Assembly: GCF_017939615.1 (NCBI RefSeq) | Contig: NZ_JAGKSR010000001.1 | Span: 1,922,001-1,986,000 of the forward strand | Length of the DNA: 64,000 nucleotides | Direction of reading: 5' to 3' | Source: Microbacterium sp. BLY | Lineage (GTDB): Bacteria > Actinomycetota > Actinomycetes > Actinomycetales > Microbacteriaceae | Shown here: piece by piece, positions 11,454-20,611 of the stretch | Layout: each line of letters opens with the position of its first letter | Numbering within the stretch: the first letter of the stretch is position 1 | Notes under the pieces: model-generated | Databases searched by the model: none | What the model was told of the DNA's origin: nothing | What the model saw: the letters and a program-made list of their open reading frames with translations, nothing else | Made by a program: the position numbers and the translations under genes

Positions 11454-12287
11454 TCAGCCGGGGAGGCCGAACAGAGCGGGCCAGGTGGCCGCGGCCCAGG
11501 GATAGCCGACGAACGCCGCGGCGTCGATGAGGAAGTGCGCCACCAGGAACGGCAGCAGCCGACCGGTGCGGTGGTAGAGCCACCCGAAGAGCAGTCCCAT
11601 CGCGAGGTTGCCGATGAAGGCGCCGGGCCCCTGATAGAGGTGGTACGTCGCGCGGAGCACCGAGGTCGAGATGATGATCGTCCATGGCGACCACCCGAGG
11701 TCCCGCAGACGGGCGAACAGGTACCCGAGCACGACGAACTCCTCCTGCAGCGACGCGCGTGCGGCGGCGAGCAGGAGGATCGGCACGGTCCACCAGTGCG
11801 CGTCCAGACCCGCGGGGTTCACGGCCACGAACAGTCCGAGCGCCCGCCCGCCGAGGTAGAGCGCCAGTCCCGGCACGCCGATCGCCAGGACGAGGAACAC
11901 GCCGCGGCCGACGTCGCCGGCCACGCGGGTGCCGTCGAGGCCGAGGCGCTCCAGGTGTGGGCGACGGCGCTGCCACAGCAGGAAGCAGACGAGCAGCACC
12001 GGCACCAGGGCGAAGCCGATGGACAGCACCTGATAGATGAGGTCGAACACCTCCCGGTCGCTGCGGGAGGGGTTGAGGGTGGCCGTCTGATCCGCGAGAG
12101 GCGTGTCGTCCGTGAGGCGATAGGCGAGCTGCACGATCGCGTAGATCGCGGACTGTCCCAGGCCCAGCGCGAGCACGATGGCGATCTCCCACCACAGGCG
12201 CGCTCGACCCTCACGCGGCTCGTCGCGCCGGGTGGGCGCGGTCGACGGCTTCTGCGGCGCCGGGGGAGTCGGGTCGGGGAGGGTCAC
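11454..12287 (-). CDS. CPBP-family intramembrane metalloprotease (CAAX-like)
   Basis: This 277-aa multi-pass membrane protein has a cytoplasmic proline-rich start and about seven or eight hydrophobic segments. The abortive-infection/CPBP signature is present: the EE pair in [10 protein letters not shown], then [16 protein letters not shown] and HFLIDAAAF. Those Glu and His residues are the putative metal ligands of glutamic-type CAAX peptidases. Substrates are unknown. The GTG at 12287 is chosen because a TACCAT box ends exactly 6 nt before it, suggesting a leaderless mRNA. The upstream reading frame runs antisense through typA and is not real coding. It is divergent from typA. Confidence 0.85.
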   Translation of the reverse strand: MTLPDPTPPAPQKPSTAPTRRDEPREGRARLWWEIAIVLALGLGQSAIYAIVQLAYRLTDDTPLADQTATLNPSRSDREVFDLIYQVLSIGFALVPVLLVCFLLWQRRRPHLERLGLDGTRVAGDVGRGVFLVLAIGVPGLALYLGGRALGLFVAVNPAGLDAHWWTVPILLLAAARASLQEEFVVLGYLFARLRDLGWSPWTIIISTSVLRATYHLYQGPGAFIGNLAMGLLFGWLYHRTGRLLPFLVAHFLIDAAAFVGYPWAAATWPALFGLPG

Positions 12288-12293
12288 GGGACG

Positions 12294-12299
12294 ATGGTA
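12294..12299 (-). promoter_or_regulatory. Leaderless-type -10 box (CPBP gene)
   Basis: On the minus strand TACCAT is followed by 6 nt and then the GTG at 12287. This is the spacing expected when the transcript begins at the start codon. Confidence 0.45.
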
Positions 12300-12334
12300 C
12301 GACGTGTGCTCAGGAACCCGATCCGCACGTACGT

Positions 12335-12340
12335 TATCCT
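12335..12340 (+). promoter_or_regulatory. -10 box for typA
   Basis: TATCCT lies about 50 nt before the typA ATG, leaving a leader of about 43 nt with a TTGAGGA ribosome site at its end. This promoter lies back to back with the CPBP promoter. Confidence 0.4.
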
Positions 12341-12389
12341 GGAACGTCGGCTTCCCGGCGCAACCCCACACTCCTTGAGGAACCCTTGT

Positions 12390-14303
<1,914 letters not shown>

Positions 14304-14322
14304 TCGCTCAGCGCTCCTTTCG

Positions 14323-14364
14323 AGAGGGCCCCACGCCGCCGCCTGGCCGCGTGGGGCCCTCTCT
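14323..14364 (+). terminator. Terminator after typA
   Basis: A perfect 15-bp stem GAGAGGGCCCCACGC (14323-14337) pairs with 14350-14364 and is followed by TCATGAAAAT. It begins 20 nt after the typA stop. Confidence 0.85.
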
Positions 14365-14387
14365 CATGAAAATCCCAGGTGAGGGCT

Positions 14388-14393
14388 AGTTTT
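14388..14393 (+). promoter_or_regulatory. -10 box upstream of the transglycosylase-like gene
   Basis: TAGTTT lies 36 nt before the first possible start codon of the following gene. Weak support. Confidence 0.3.
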
Positions 14394-14423
14394 CGCTCAG
14401 GTTGATGACGCAGACTCGTTCAC

Positions 14424-15374
14424 TTGCGCCCGGGGCGAGCTCCCGATGAGTCCCCTGAATGGGCGTACGACGACCCGAAAGTCACAGCCTTGCTTCAGAA
14501 GACCCGTGCGCTTCGGCGCGCCTCCGACGCGGCCGCCGCTCGCGCCACCGTCACCCGGACACCCCTGATCACCCTCGGCGCCGCCACGGCCGCGCTCGTC
14601 GGCATCACCCTCACCGTCGGCCTCGCCTCGGCCCCGGCCGCCGGCGCCGAGCGCTCCGACGCCGCCTCCGTCGTCACGAGCCAGGACCTGGGGCGAGAGC
14701 CCCTCGCCCGCATCGCCGACCAGGCGGTCATGACCGTCGCGGACGGCGAGGCCGCTGTTGCCGCCGCCGCGAGCCTGACGGCCGAGGTGACGAAGTCGGG
14801 ACTCGATGTGAGCGCCGCGGCGCCCGTCGACACGACCGCCCTCGAGGACGACCTTGAGACCCTCGCCGATCGTTCCACGCTCCCGCTCGTCCTCATCACG
14901 GTCACGACCGAGCAGGCCGCAGCGGAGACCGAGAAGGTCGTCGCCGCCACGACCGCCCTTCAGCAGGCCTTCACCGCCGCGCAGGAGAAGAAGGCGGCGG
15001 AGGATGCCGCCCGCGCCGCCGAGGAGAAGGCGGCGGCCGCCGCGGCCGCCCTCGCCGCCGCGAACACGCCGGACGGCGCCCGGGCCACCGCGCAGCAGAT
15101 GATGGCGGACCGCTACGGCTGGGGCGGAGACCAGTTCTCCTGCCTGAACTCCCTGTGGAACAAGGAGTCCGGCTGGAACTACCAGGCGTACAACAACGAT
15201 GGGGGAGCGACCGGCATCCCGCAGGCGCTGCCCGGCAGCAAGATGGCGTCGGCGGGCGCTGACTGGCAGACCAATGCCGCCACCCAGATCGCCTGGGGCC
15301 TGCAGTACATCGCCGACGCCTACGGCACCCCCTGCAGCGCCTGGGGCCACTCCCAGGCCATGAACTGGTACTGA
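14424..15374 (+). CDS. Secreted transglycosylase-like (SLT/APF-type) cell-wall protein
   Basis: Up to 316 aa. A hydrophobic segment (about residues 46-72, LITLGAATAALVGITLTVG) serves as signal or anchor. A long Ala/Glu-rich, probably coiled-coil stalk follows (about 150-225). The C-terminus is a lysozyme-like domain, QMMADRYGWGGDQFSCLNSLWNKESGWN, with likely catalytic E248. Two cysteines (SCLN and TPCSAW) could form a disulfide outside the cell. Such proteins are thought to remodel peptidoglycan. The start is uncertain. TTG at 14424 is the first in-frame option after a stop at 14406, TTG at 14490 is another, and neither has a clear ribosome site. The domain call is firm; activity is inferred. 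Confidence 0.8.
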   Translation: MRPGRAPDESPEWAYDDPKVTALLQKTRALRRASDAAAARATVTRTPLITLGAATAALVGITLTVGLASAPAAGAERSDAASVVTSQDLGREPLARIADQAVMTVADGEAAVAAAASLTAEVTKSGLDVSAAAPVDTTALEDDLETLADRSTLPLVLITVTTEQAAAETEKVVAATTALQQAFTAAQEKKAAEDAARAAEEKAAAAAAALAAANTPDGARATAQQMMADRYGWGGDQFSCLNSLWNKESGWNYQAYNNDGGATGIPQALPGSKMASAGADWQTNAATQIAWGLQYIADAYGTPCSAWGHSQAMNWY

Positions 15375-15410
15375 GCCGCGGACCCCTTCGTCGACCCGGC
15401 CCTTTGTGGG

Positions 15411-15450
15411 CGAACCGGCCCCTTGCGCGCGAACGCAAGGGGCCGGTTCG
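15411..15450. terminator. Bidirectional terminator between convergent genes
   Basis: A perfect 17-bp stem CGAACCGGCCCCTTGCG (15411-15427) pairs with 15434-15450 around a 6-nt loop. It lies between the ends of the transglycosylase-like gene and the minus-strand regulator and can serve both. Confidence 0.85.
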
Positions 15451-15479
15451 GTCGTAAGGGGGTGGGTCGGCGGGGAGCC

Positions 15480-16028
15480 TCAGCGGAGCTCGGAGATGAG
15501 GACGGCGCTCGTGCCGGGGAGGATCGCGTCGAAGACGTGGGCCACGTCGCCGGCGTAGGTCAGGTAGTCGCCGGGGTGGAGCAGGACGGCATCCTCCGGG
15601 GGACCCACCCGCGCCTGCCCGGCGATGAGGATCACATGCTCGATCGTGCCCGCGTGATGGGGATCGGATCGGCGGGGATCCCCGGGCTCCGCCTGGATGA
15701 GGTACACGTCCCGTCGCGCACCCGGAGGGCTCGCAGAGAGGAGGGTGGCGCTGTAGGCCGCGGCAGAGGAGGGGACGCCTGCGAGGTCGTCGGCGCGGAT
15801 GAGGGTGGGGGCGTTGGCCTGCTGATCGACGAGCACGGCGAACGGGACGCCGAGCGCAACGCCCAGCGCCCACAGTGTCTCGACGCTCGGATTGCCCGCG
15901 CCGCTCTCGAGCTGGGAAACCGTGGCCTTCGAGATCCCGGCCCGTCGCGCGAGCTCGGAGACGGACAGATTCGCCGCCTCGCGCTCGCGGCGGAGTGTAC
16001 GGGCGATGCGGGTGCGGAGATCCTCCAT
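15480..16028 (-). CDS. XRE-family regulator with C-terminal cupin domain
   Basis: This 182-aa protein has an N-terminal helix-turn-helix of the XRE type (LSVSELARRAGISKATVSQLESGAGNPSVETLWALG, about 20-55). A cupin sensor domain follows at about 95-180 (PHHAGTIEHVILIAGQARV, LHPGDYLTYAGDVAHVFDA), whose His residues could bind metal or ligand. Such regulators commonly control the exporter or enzyme gene they diverge from, here azlCD. The ATG at 16028 is preceded by CATGAT at 6-nt spacing. The reading frame upstream crosses azlC and is spurious. The likely ligand is an amino acid, inferred only from the neighbour. Confidence 0.88.
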   Translation of the reverse strand: MEDLRTRIARTLRREREAANLSVSELARRAGISKATVSQLESGAGNPSVETLWALGVALGVPFAVLVDQQANAPTLIRADDLAGVPSSAAAYSATLLSASPPGARRDVYLIQAEPGDPRRSDPHHAGTIEHVILIAGQARVGPPEDAVLLHPGDYLTYAGDVAHVFDAILPGTSAVLISELR

Positions 16029-16034
16029 CCGTTC

Positions 16035-16053
16035 ATCATGGCAAACGATCGTT
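16035..16053 (-). promoter_or_regulatory. Regulator promoter with palindromic operator
   Basis: On the minus strand a weak -10 box CATGAT (16035-16040) sits 6 nt before the regulator ATG. The perfect palindrome AACGATCGTT (16044-16053) lies within its -10/-35 spacer, a good place for autoregulation. Confidence 0.4.
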
Positions 16054-16056
16054 CGC

Positions 16057-16102
16057 TTGACTATCTTCCTGTCGATGTTCAGAATGATGGTCGTGTGTTC
16101 AG
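16057..16102 (+). promoter_or_regulatory. azlCD promoter with paired TGTTCAG repeats
   Basis: TTGACT (16057-16062), a 17-nt spacer and CAGAAT (16080-16085) form a plausible promoter. Two direct repeats TGTTCAG (16076-16082 and 16096-16102) are exactly 20 bp apart, two helical turns. One covers the -10 box and the other lies just past the start point, suggesting cooperative repressor binding. Confidence 0.45.
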
Positions 16103-16124
16103 CGAACCGAACGGACTGGGTGGC

Positions 16125-16835
16125 ATGAGCGCTGAGCGTGAGGTGTGGCGCGAGGCGCTCGGCGTCGTGCTCGCCACGAGCGCCTACGGCGTCTCCTTCG
16201 GCGCGCTCGCCGTGGCTGCAGGGCTCGATGTCTGGCAGACGTGTGTGCTCAGCCTCCTGATGTTCACCGGGGGATCCCAGTTCGCGTTCGTCGGCGTGTT
16301 CACGGCGGGAGGCCTGGCGGCTCTGCCGTCGGCGATCGCGTCGGCGGCACTCCTCGGCGTGCGCAACGTCGCCTACGGTATGCGCATGTCGCCCGTCATC
16401 GGGGGAGGGGCGGCCCGACGGGCGGCGGCCGCGCACTTCACGATCGACGAGTCGACGGCGGTCGCCATCGCGCAGGACGACCCGCGCCTGCGCCGCGTGG
16501 GGTTCTGGGTCACCGGCATCGGGATCTTCCTCGGCTGGAATCTGACGACCCTCCTCGGGGCGCTCGTCGGCGACGTGCTGGGGGATCCGAAGACGTGGGG
16601 GCTGGACGCGGCAGCGGCCGCGGCCTTCCTCGCTCTGCTGTGGCCCCGCCTGCGTCAACGGCAGGCGGTCGCCGTGGGGATCGCGGCCGCCGTCGTCGCG
16701 GCCGCCCTCACCCCGTTCCTCCTGCCGGGACTGCCCGTGCTCGTCGCCGCCCTCGTCGCGATCGCCGTCGGCTGGTTCAACTGGCTCGGTGCCCCGCAGG
16801 CGGCCGTCGCCACGGGCCGGGAGGAGCATCGATGA
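16125..16835 (+). CDS. azlC: AzlC family branched-chain amino acid exporter, large subunit
   Basis: This 236-aa membrane protein has about five to eight hydrophobic segments. The family motif near the N-terminus reads SAYGVSFGALAVAAGLDVWQTCVLSLLMFTGGSQFAFVGV. AzlC pairs with the small subunit AzlD to export branched-chain or other amino acids and analogues. I start it at the ATG at 16125 because the predicted promoter fires near 16092. That excludes an in-frame ATG at 16038, which would put the promoter inside the gene. An in-frame GTG near 16094 remains possible. It overlaps azlD by 4 nt and is divergent from the XRE-cupin regulator. Confidence 0.88.
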   Translation: MSAEREVWREALGVVLATSAYGVSFGALAVAAGLDVWQTCVLSLLMFTGGSQFAFVGVFTAGGLAALPSAIASAALLGVRNVAYGMRMSPVIGGGAARRAAAAHFTIDESTAVAIAQDDPRLRRVGFWVTGIGIFLGWNLTTLLGALVGDVLGDPKTWGLDAAAAAAFLALLWPRLRQRQAVAVGIAAAVVAAALTPFLLPGLPVLVAALVAIAVGWFNWLGAPQAAVATGREEHR

Positions 16836-17146
16836 GCCTCTGGAGCGCGATCCTCCTCGCCGCGCTGATCTGCCTGGCGCTGAAGGCCGTGGGCTACCTC
16901 GTGCCCCCGAAGGTGCTGGAGGCGCCCCGGCCTGCGCGGATCTCCGATCTGCTGACCGTCGCCCTGCTCGCCGCTCTCGTCGCGGTGCAGTCCCTCGGCG
17001 AGGGGCAGGCCATCACGGTCGACGCCCGCGTGCCCGCCCTGCTCGTGGCGGCCGGACTGCTCTGGATGCGCCAGTCGTTCCTCGTCGTCGTCGCGTCCGC
17101 GGCGCTCGTCGCGGCGCTGCTCCGGCTGATGGGTCTCGCCGCCTGA
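16832..17146 (+). CDS. azlD: AzlD family exporter, small subunit
   Basis: This 104-aa protein has three or four transmembrane segments. It is the partner of AzlC in two-component amino-acid exporters. Typical AzlD features are a start of LWSAILLAALICLALKAVGYLVP and the VPALLVAAGLLW segment. The ATG overlaps the azlC stop by 4 nt, following GGAGGAGCATCG, so the two are coupled. No other gene appears to belong to this unit. The next gene has its own predicted promoter. Confidence 0.87.
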   Translation: MSLWSAILLAALICLALKAVGYLVPPKVLEAPRPARISDLLTVALLAALVAVQSLGEGQAITVDARVPALLVAAGLLWMRQSFLVVVASAALVAALLRLMGLAA

Positions 17147-17175
17147 CGCGCGTCGTCCCGCCGGCGGCGCGCGGG

Positions 17176-17181
17176 TAGGAT
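17176..17181 (+). promoter_or_regulatory. Leaderless-type -10 box (DUF6113 gene)
   Basis: TAGGAT is followed by 6 nt and then GTG at 17188. Confidence 0.5.
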
Positions 17182-17187
17182 CAGGGG

Positions 17188-17598
17188 GTGCGTGCGAAGT
17201 GGTTGTCCCGGGTGCTGTCCTGGGTGGCGGCGGCCCTGGTGGGCGGCGTCTACGGTGTGGCCGGGACCATCGCCCACAGCGTGATGTGGGGGCCGATCCC
17301 GATCGGGCTCATCGTCGCGGCCATCGCGTGCGCCGCCATCCTCATCGCGGTCCGCGCTCTCACGCATGATCGCGGAGCGGCCGTCGCCGCGGGCCTGGGG
17401 ATGCTGGGCATGCTGGTGCTCATCTCGGGCGTCGGTCCCGGTGGCTCGGTCGTCGTGCAGGACACCGTCGCCGGACGCATCTGGACGTATCTGGCCGCGG
17501 GCATCGTGCTGCTCGTGGTCGCCTGGCCGTCCTTCTCGCGCCTGCCGGCGCGCCCGTCCGCGCCGCGCGCGGAGGACCCCGGGGTCCACGGGTCGTAG
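17188..17598 (+). CDS. DUF6113-like small membrane protein
   Basis: This 136-aa protein has four predicted hydrophobic segments and a proline-rich C-terminal tail. In many actinobacteria a protein of this size and pattern lies just before the ferredoxin and dapC genes, as here; I recall it being named DUF6113 (Rv1171-like in mycobacteria). Its function is unknown. The GTG start is favoured by a TAGGAT box ending 6 nt upstream, implying a leaderless message. It contains no recognisable catalytic motif. Confidence 0.75.
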   Translation: MRAKWLSRVLSWVAAALVGGVYGVAGTIAHSVMWGPIPIGLIVAAIACAAILIAVRALTHDRGAAVAAGLGMLGMLVLISGVGPGGSVVVQDTVAGRIWTYLAAGIVLLVVAWPSFSRLPARPSAPRAEDPGVHGS

Positions 17599-17601
17599 AC
17601 T
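17596..17601 (+). promoter_or_regulatory. Leaderless-type -10 box (ferredoxin gene)
   Basis: TAGACT overlaps the stop codon of the previous gene and ends 6 nt before the GTG at 17608. The transcript would start at the ferredoxin start codon. Confidence 0.5.
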
Positions 17602-17607
17602 GAGGGG

Positions 17608-17928
17608 GTGACGTATGTGATCGCCCTCCCGTGCGTCGATGTCAAGGATCGCGCCTGCATCGACGAGTGCCCCGTTGACTGCATCTACGAGGGCGAACGG
17701 TCGCTCTACATCCACCCCGACGAGTGCGTGGACTGCGGAGCGTGCGAGCCGGTGTGTCCCGTCGAGGCGATCTACTACGAGGACGACCTGCCCGACGAGT
17801 GGCAGGACTACTACAAGGCCAACGTCGAGTTCTTCGACGAGATCGGCTCGCCCGGTGGCGCCGCGAAGGTCGGCGTCTACCCGTTCGACCACCCGATCAT
17901 CGCCGCGCTCCCGCCGCAGGGCGAGTAG
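17608..17928 (+). CDS. fdxA: 7Fe ferredoxin (FdxA/FdxC type)
   Basis: This 106-aa cytoplasmic electron carrier has cysteines at 9, 17, 21 and 25 ([17 protein letters not shown]), then the second cluster motif [15 protein letters not shown]. The eight-residue spacing in the first motif fits one 3Fe-4S plus one 4Fe-4S cluster, as in mycobacterial FdxC and the SCO-type ferredoxins. The C-terminal extension ([22 protein letters not shown]) is also family-typical. It lies 9 bp before dapC, a conserved pairing in actinobacteria whose meaning is not known. Redox partners cannot be told from sequence. Confidence 0.93.
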   Translation: MTYVIALPCVDVKDRACIDECPVDCIYEGERSLYIHPDECVDCGACEPVCPVEAIYYEDDLPDEWQDYYKANVEFFDEIGSPGGAAKVGVYPFDHPIIAALPPQGE

Positions 17929-17937
17929 GCGCGGTCC

Positions 17938-19050
17938 GTGAGCGTCCGCGACCTCGCCGACTACCCGTGGGATGCCGTCGTCCCGTACCGCGAGCGCGCG
18001 TCCCGGCATCCGGATGGCCTCGTCGACCTCTCCGTCGGCTCGCCCGTCGACCCCACGCCGGAGGTCATCCGGCAGGCGCTCGCCGAAGCGACCGATGCGC
18101 ACGCCTATCCGCAGACGGTCGGCACCCCCGCGCTCCGCGAGGCGATCGTCGACTGGTATGCCCGCCGCCGCGGCGTCCCGGACCTCCGGGTCGACAACGT
18201 GCTGCCCACGATCGGCTCCAAGGAGCTCGTGGCACTGCTGCCGACGCTGCTGGGCCTCGGCGCCGGAGACATCGTGGTGCACCCCCGCGTCGCGTATCCG
18301 ACCTACGACGTCGGTGCGCGGGTGGCGGGGGCGACGCCGGTCGCCGCCGACGACCCGGCCGACTGGCCGGAGGGCGCCAAGCTCATCTGGATCAACACCC
18401 CCGGCAACCCGGACGGTCGCACGTGGACCGTCGACGAGCTCGCCGCCGCCGTGCAGCGGGCGCGGGACCTGGGCGCCGTGCTGGCGAGCGACGAGTGCTA
18501 CGCCGAACTGGGCTGGGACGGTCCGTGGGCCGATGAGCCCATCCCGTCGGTGCTCGACCCCCGGGTGACCGGCGGCACGCGGGCGAACCTCCTCAGCGTC
18601 TACTCGCTGAGCAAGCAGTCCAATCTCGCGGGATACCGAGCGGCCTTCGTCGCCGGATGCGCCCGCGTGGTGGGGGAGCTCCTCACCGCACGCAAGCACC
18701 TCGGCCTCATGCCGCCGGCACCCGTGCAACAGGCGATGGTCGTCGCGCTCGGCGACGATGCGCACGTCGCGGCGCAGAAGGAGCTTTACCGCGAGCGGCG
18801 GGCCCTGCTGTTCCCCGCCGTCGAGGCCGCCGGCTTCCGCATCGACGGGTCGCAGGCCGGGCTCTACCTCTGGGCGACGGAGGGACGCGACGCCTGGGAG
18901 TCGATGGGGCGTCTGGCCGACCTGGGCATCCTCGCCGGACCCGGGCACTTCTACGGTGCATCGTCACCTGCGCACGTGCGGCTGTCGCTGACGGCGCCGA
19001 CCGACCGCGTCGCCGAGGCTGCTCGGCGCCTGCGCGGAGCAGATCTGTAG
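17938..19050 (+). CDS. dapC: Succinyldiaminopimelate transaminase
   Basis: This 370-aa fold-type I PLP aminotransferase converts N-succinyl-2-amino-6-ketopimelate to N-succinyl-diaminopimelate in lysine and peptidoglycan synthesis. The PLP lysine is K226 in SLSKQSNLAGYR. Other features are NTPGNPDGRTW, the substrate-pocket DECYAELGW and GYRAAFVAGC. Its position next to fdxA and 4 kb from dapD and dapE supports the assignment. A second aminotransferase at 61678-62880 is related to enzymes also credited with this step in mycobacteria. The GTG start lies 9 nt after fdxA. Confidence 0.87.
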   Translation: MSVRDLADYPWDAVVPYRERASRHPDGLVDLSVGSPVDPTPEVIRQALAEATDAHAYPQTVGTPALREAIVDWYARRRGVPDLRVDNVLPTIGSKELVALLPTLLGLGAGDIVVHPRVAYPTYDVGARVAGATPVAADDPADWPEGAKLIWINTPGNPDGRTWTVDELAAAVQRARDLGAVLASDECYAELGWDGPWADEPIPSVLDPRVTGGTRANLLSVYSLSKQSNLAGYRAAFVAGCARVVGELLTARKHLGLMPPAPVQQAMVVALGDDAHVAAQKELYRERRALLFPAVEAAGFRIDGSQAGLYLWATEGRDAWESMGRLADLGILAGPGHFYGASSPAHVRLSLTAPTDRVAEAARRLRGADL

Positions 19051-19109
19051 GAACCCTCCCTGTCGCGACCATCCCTTTGGCGGTTGTCACAGTAGGCCTG
19101 CGTGACGAC

Positions 19110-19240
19110 TAGGCTGTAAAGGCGATTCGGTCGGCACCCGGCCAGGCGCTCGGCGCCCGAGAGATCGCCAGTTCCGGCTTGATCAAGAACTTGCTGACGC
19201 CCGCGATGCCGGGGCGATCAGACAGAAGGAGGAGGTCCGC
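19110..19240 (+). promoter_or_regulatory. Promoter and structured leader of citrate synthase
   Basis: A -10-like TAGGCT (19110-19115) is followed by a leader of about 120 nt. It contains a compact hairpin (GGCGCTCGGCGCC) and a longer-range pairing GATCGCC/GGCGATC. It ends with the strong ribosome site AAGGAGGAGG before the GTG. The structures suggest post-transcriptional control, unproven. Confidence 0.35.
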
Positions 19241-20530
19241 GTGAGCGCTGCGGCAGACCAGACGGCGAAGCTGACGATCGGTGACACCACCGCCGAATTC
19301 CCCCTGGTGCGCGGGACGGCGGGCCACGACAGCATCGACTTCTCGACGCTGACCCGCCAGACCGGTTACACCGGGCTCGACTACGGCTTCGTCAACACGG
19401 CCTCCACCAAGTCGGACATCACCTTCATCGACGGCGACAAGGGCATCCTGCGGTACCGCGGGTATCCGATCGAGCAGCTCGCCGGCAGCACCAGCTACCT
19501 CGAGGTCGCCTGGCTGCTCATCTACGGCGAGCTGCCCTCCGCATCCGAGCTGGCCGAGTTCGACGAGAAGATCCGCCGTCACACGCTGCTGCACGAAGAC
19601 CTCAAGCGCTTCTTCTCCGCTCTGCCGCACACGGCGCACCCCATGTCGGTCCTGTCCTCCGCCGTCGCCGCACTCTCCACGTACTACGAGGGCCAGACGG
19701 ACCCGCACAACCCCGAGCACGTCGAGCTGAACACCATCCGCATGCTCGCCAAGCTCCCGGTCATCGCGGCGTACGCGCACAAGAAGAGCGTCGGGCAGGC
19801 GTTCCTCTACCCCGACAACTCGCTCGGCTTCGTGGAGAACTTCCTCAAGCTGAACTTCGGCGTGAACTCCGAGCCGTACGAGATCAACCCGACGATGGTG
19901 AAGGCGCTGGAGCTGCTGCTCATCCTCCACGAGGACCACGAGCAGAACGCCTCGACGTCCACGGTCCGCCTCGTCGGATCCACGGGCGCCAACCAGTTCG
20001 CCTCGGTCTCCGCCGGCATCCAGGCGCTCTCCGGCCCGCTGCACGGTGGCGCGAACGAGGCCGTGCTCACCATGCTCGGCCAGATCCGCGACTCGGGTCA
20101 GAGTGTCTCGCGGTTCGTCGAGCGGGTGAAGAACAAGGAAGAGGGCGTGAAGCTCATGGGCTTCGGGCACCGGGTCTACAAGAACTACGACCCGCGTGCC
20201 AAGCTCGTCAAGGAAGCGGCCGACGAGGTGCTGAGCTCGCTCGGCGTCACCGACCCGCTTCTGGACCTCGCGAAGGAGCTCGAGGAGATCGCCCTCGCCG
20301 ATGACTACTTCCGTGAGCGCCGGCTGTATCCGAACGTCGACTTCTACACGGGCGTGATCTACAAGGCGATGGGTTTCCCCACGCGCATGTTCACCGTCCT
20401 CTTCGCGATCGGCCGCCTCCCCGGCTGGCTCGCCCAGTGGCGCGAGCTCCAGCTCGACCCGCAGACCAAGATCGGCCGTCCGCAGCAGCTGTACACGGGG
20501 TCGCCGGAGCGCTCCTTCCCGACGCGCTGA
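19241..20530 (+). CDS. gltA: Citrate synthase
   Basis: This 429-aa type II (large) citrate synthase condenses acetyl-CoA and oxaloacetate at the entry of the TCA cycle. Catalytic residues are visible: H268 (LHGGANEA), H310 (GFGHRVYKNYDPRA) and D367 (NVDFYTG). The C-terminus RPQQLYTGSPERSFPTR is typical. The GTG start follows AAGGAGGAGG. A strong hairpin terminator follows the stop. Identification is secure. Methylcitrate synthase is less likely given the length and N-terminal domain (LTIGDTTAEFPLVRGT). Confidence 0.96.
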   Translation: MSAAADQTAKLTIGDTTAEFPLVRGTAGHDSIDFSTLTRQTGYTGLDYGFVNTASTKSDITFIDGDKGILRYRGYPIEQLAGSTSYLEVAWLLIYGELPSASELAEFDEKIRRHTLLHEDLKRFFSALPHTAHPMSVLSSAVAALSTYYEGQTDPHNPEHVELNTIRMLAKLPVIAAYAHKKSVGQAFLYPDNSLGFVENFLKLNFGVNSEPYEINPTMVKALELLLILHEDHEQNASTSTVRLVGSTGANQFASVSAGIQALSGPLHGGANEAVLTMLGQIRDSGQSVSRFVERVKNKEEGVKLMGFGHRVYKNYDPRAKLVKEAADEVLSSLGVTDPLLDLAKELEEIALADDYFRERRLYPNVDFYTGVIYKAMGFPTRMFTVLFAIGRLPGWLAQWRELQLDPQTKIGRPQQLYTGSPERSFPTR

Positions 20531-20548
20531 GCACGTCGTCGCAGACGC

Positions 20549-20586
20549 CGAAGGCCCCCTCGCACCGGAGTGCGCGGGGGCCTTCG
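20549..20586. terminator. Bidirectional terminator, gltA / DEAD-box helicase
   Basis: A 17-bp stem with one mismatch (CGAAGGCCCCCTCGCAC against 20570-20586) and a CGGA tetraloop lies between two convergent genes. Confidence 0.85.
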
Positions 20587-20611
20587 CTGTCGCGCGGGGC
20601 GTGAGCCGGGG

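Noticed and set aside
11154..12389. Long in-frame extension upstream of typA
   Set aside because: TypA proteins begin at the ATG at 12390; the extension crosses the CPBP gene antisense.
14365..14423. c-di-AMP riboswitch before the transglycosylase-like gene
   Set aside because: Such switches often precede wall hydrolases, but the conserved blocks are missing and the leader is too short.
16038..16124. Upstream ATG for azlC
   Set aside because: It would place the predicted azlC promoter and operators inside the coding region and overlap the regulator promoter.
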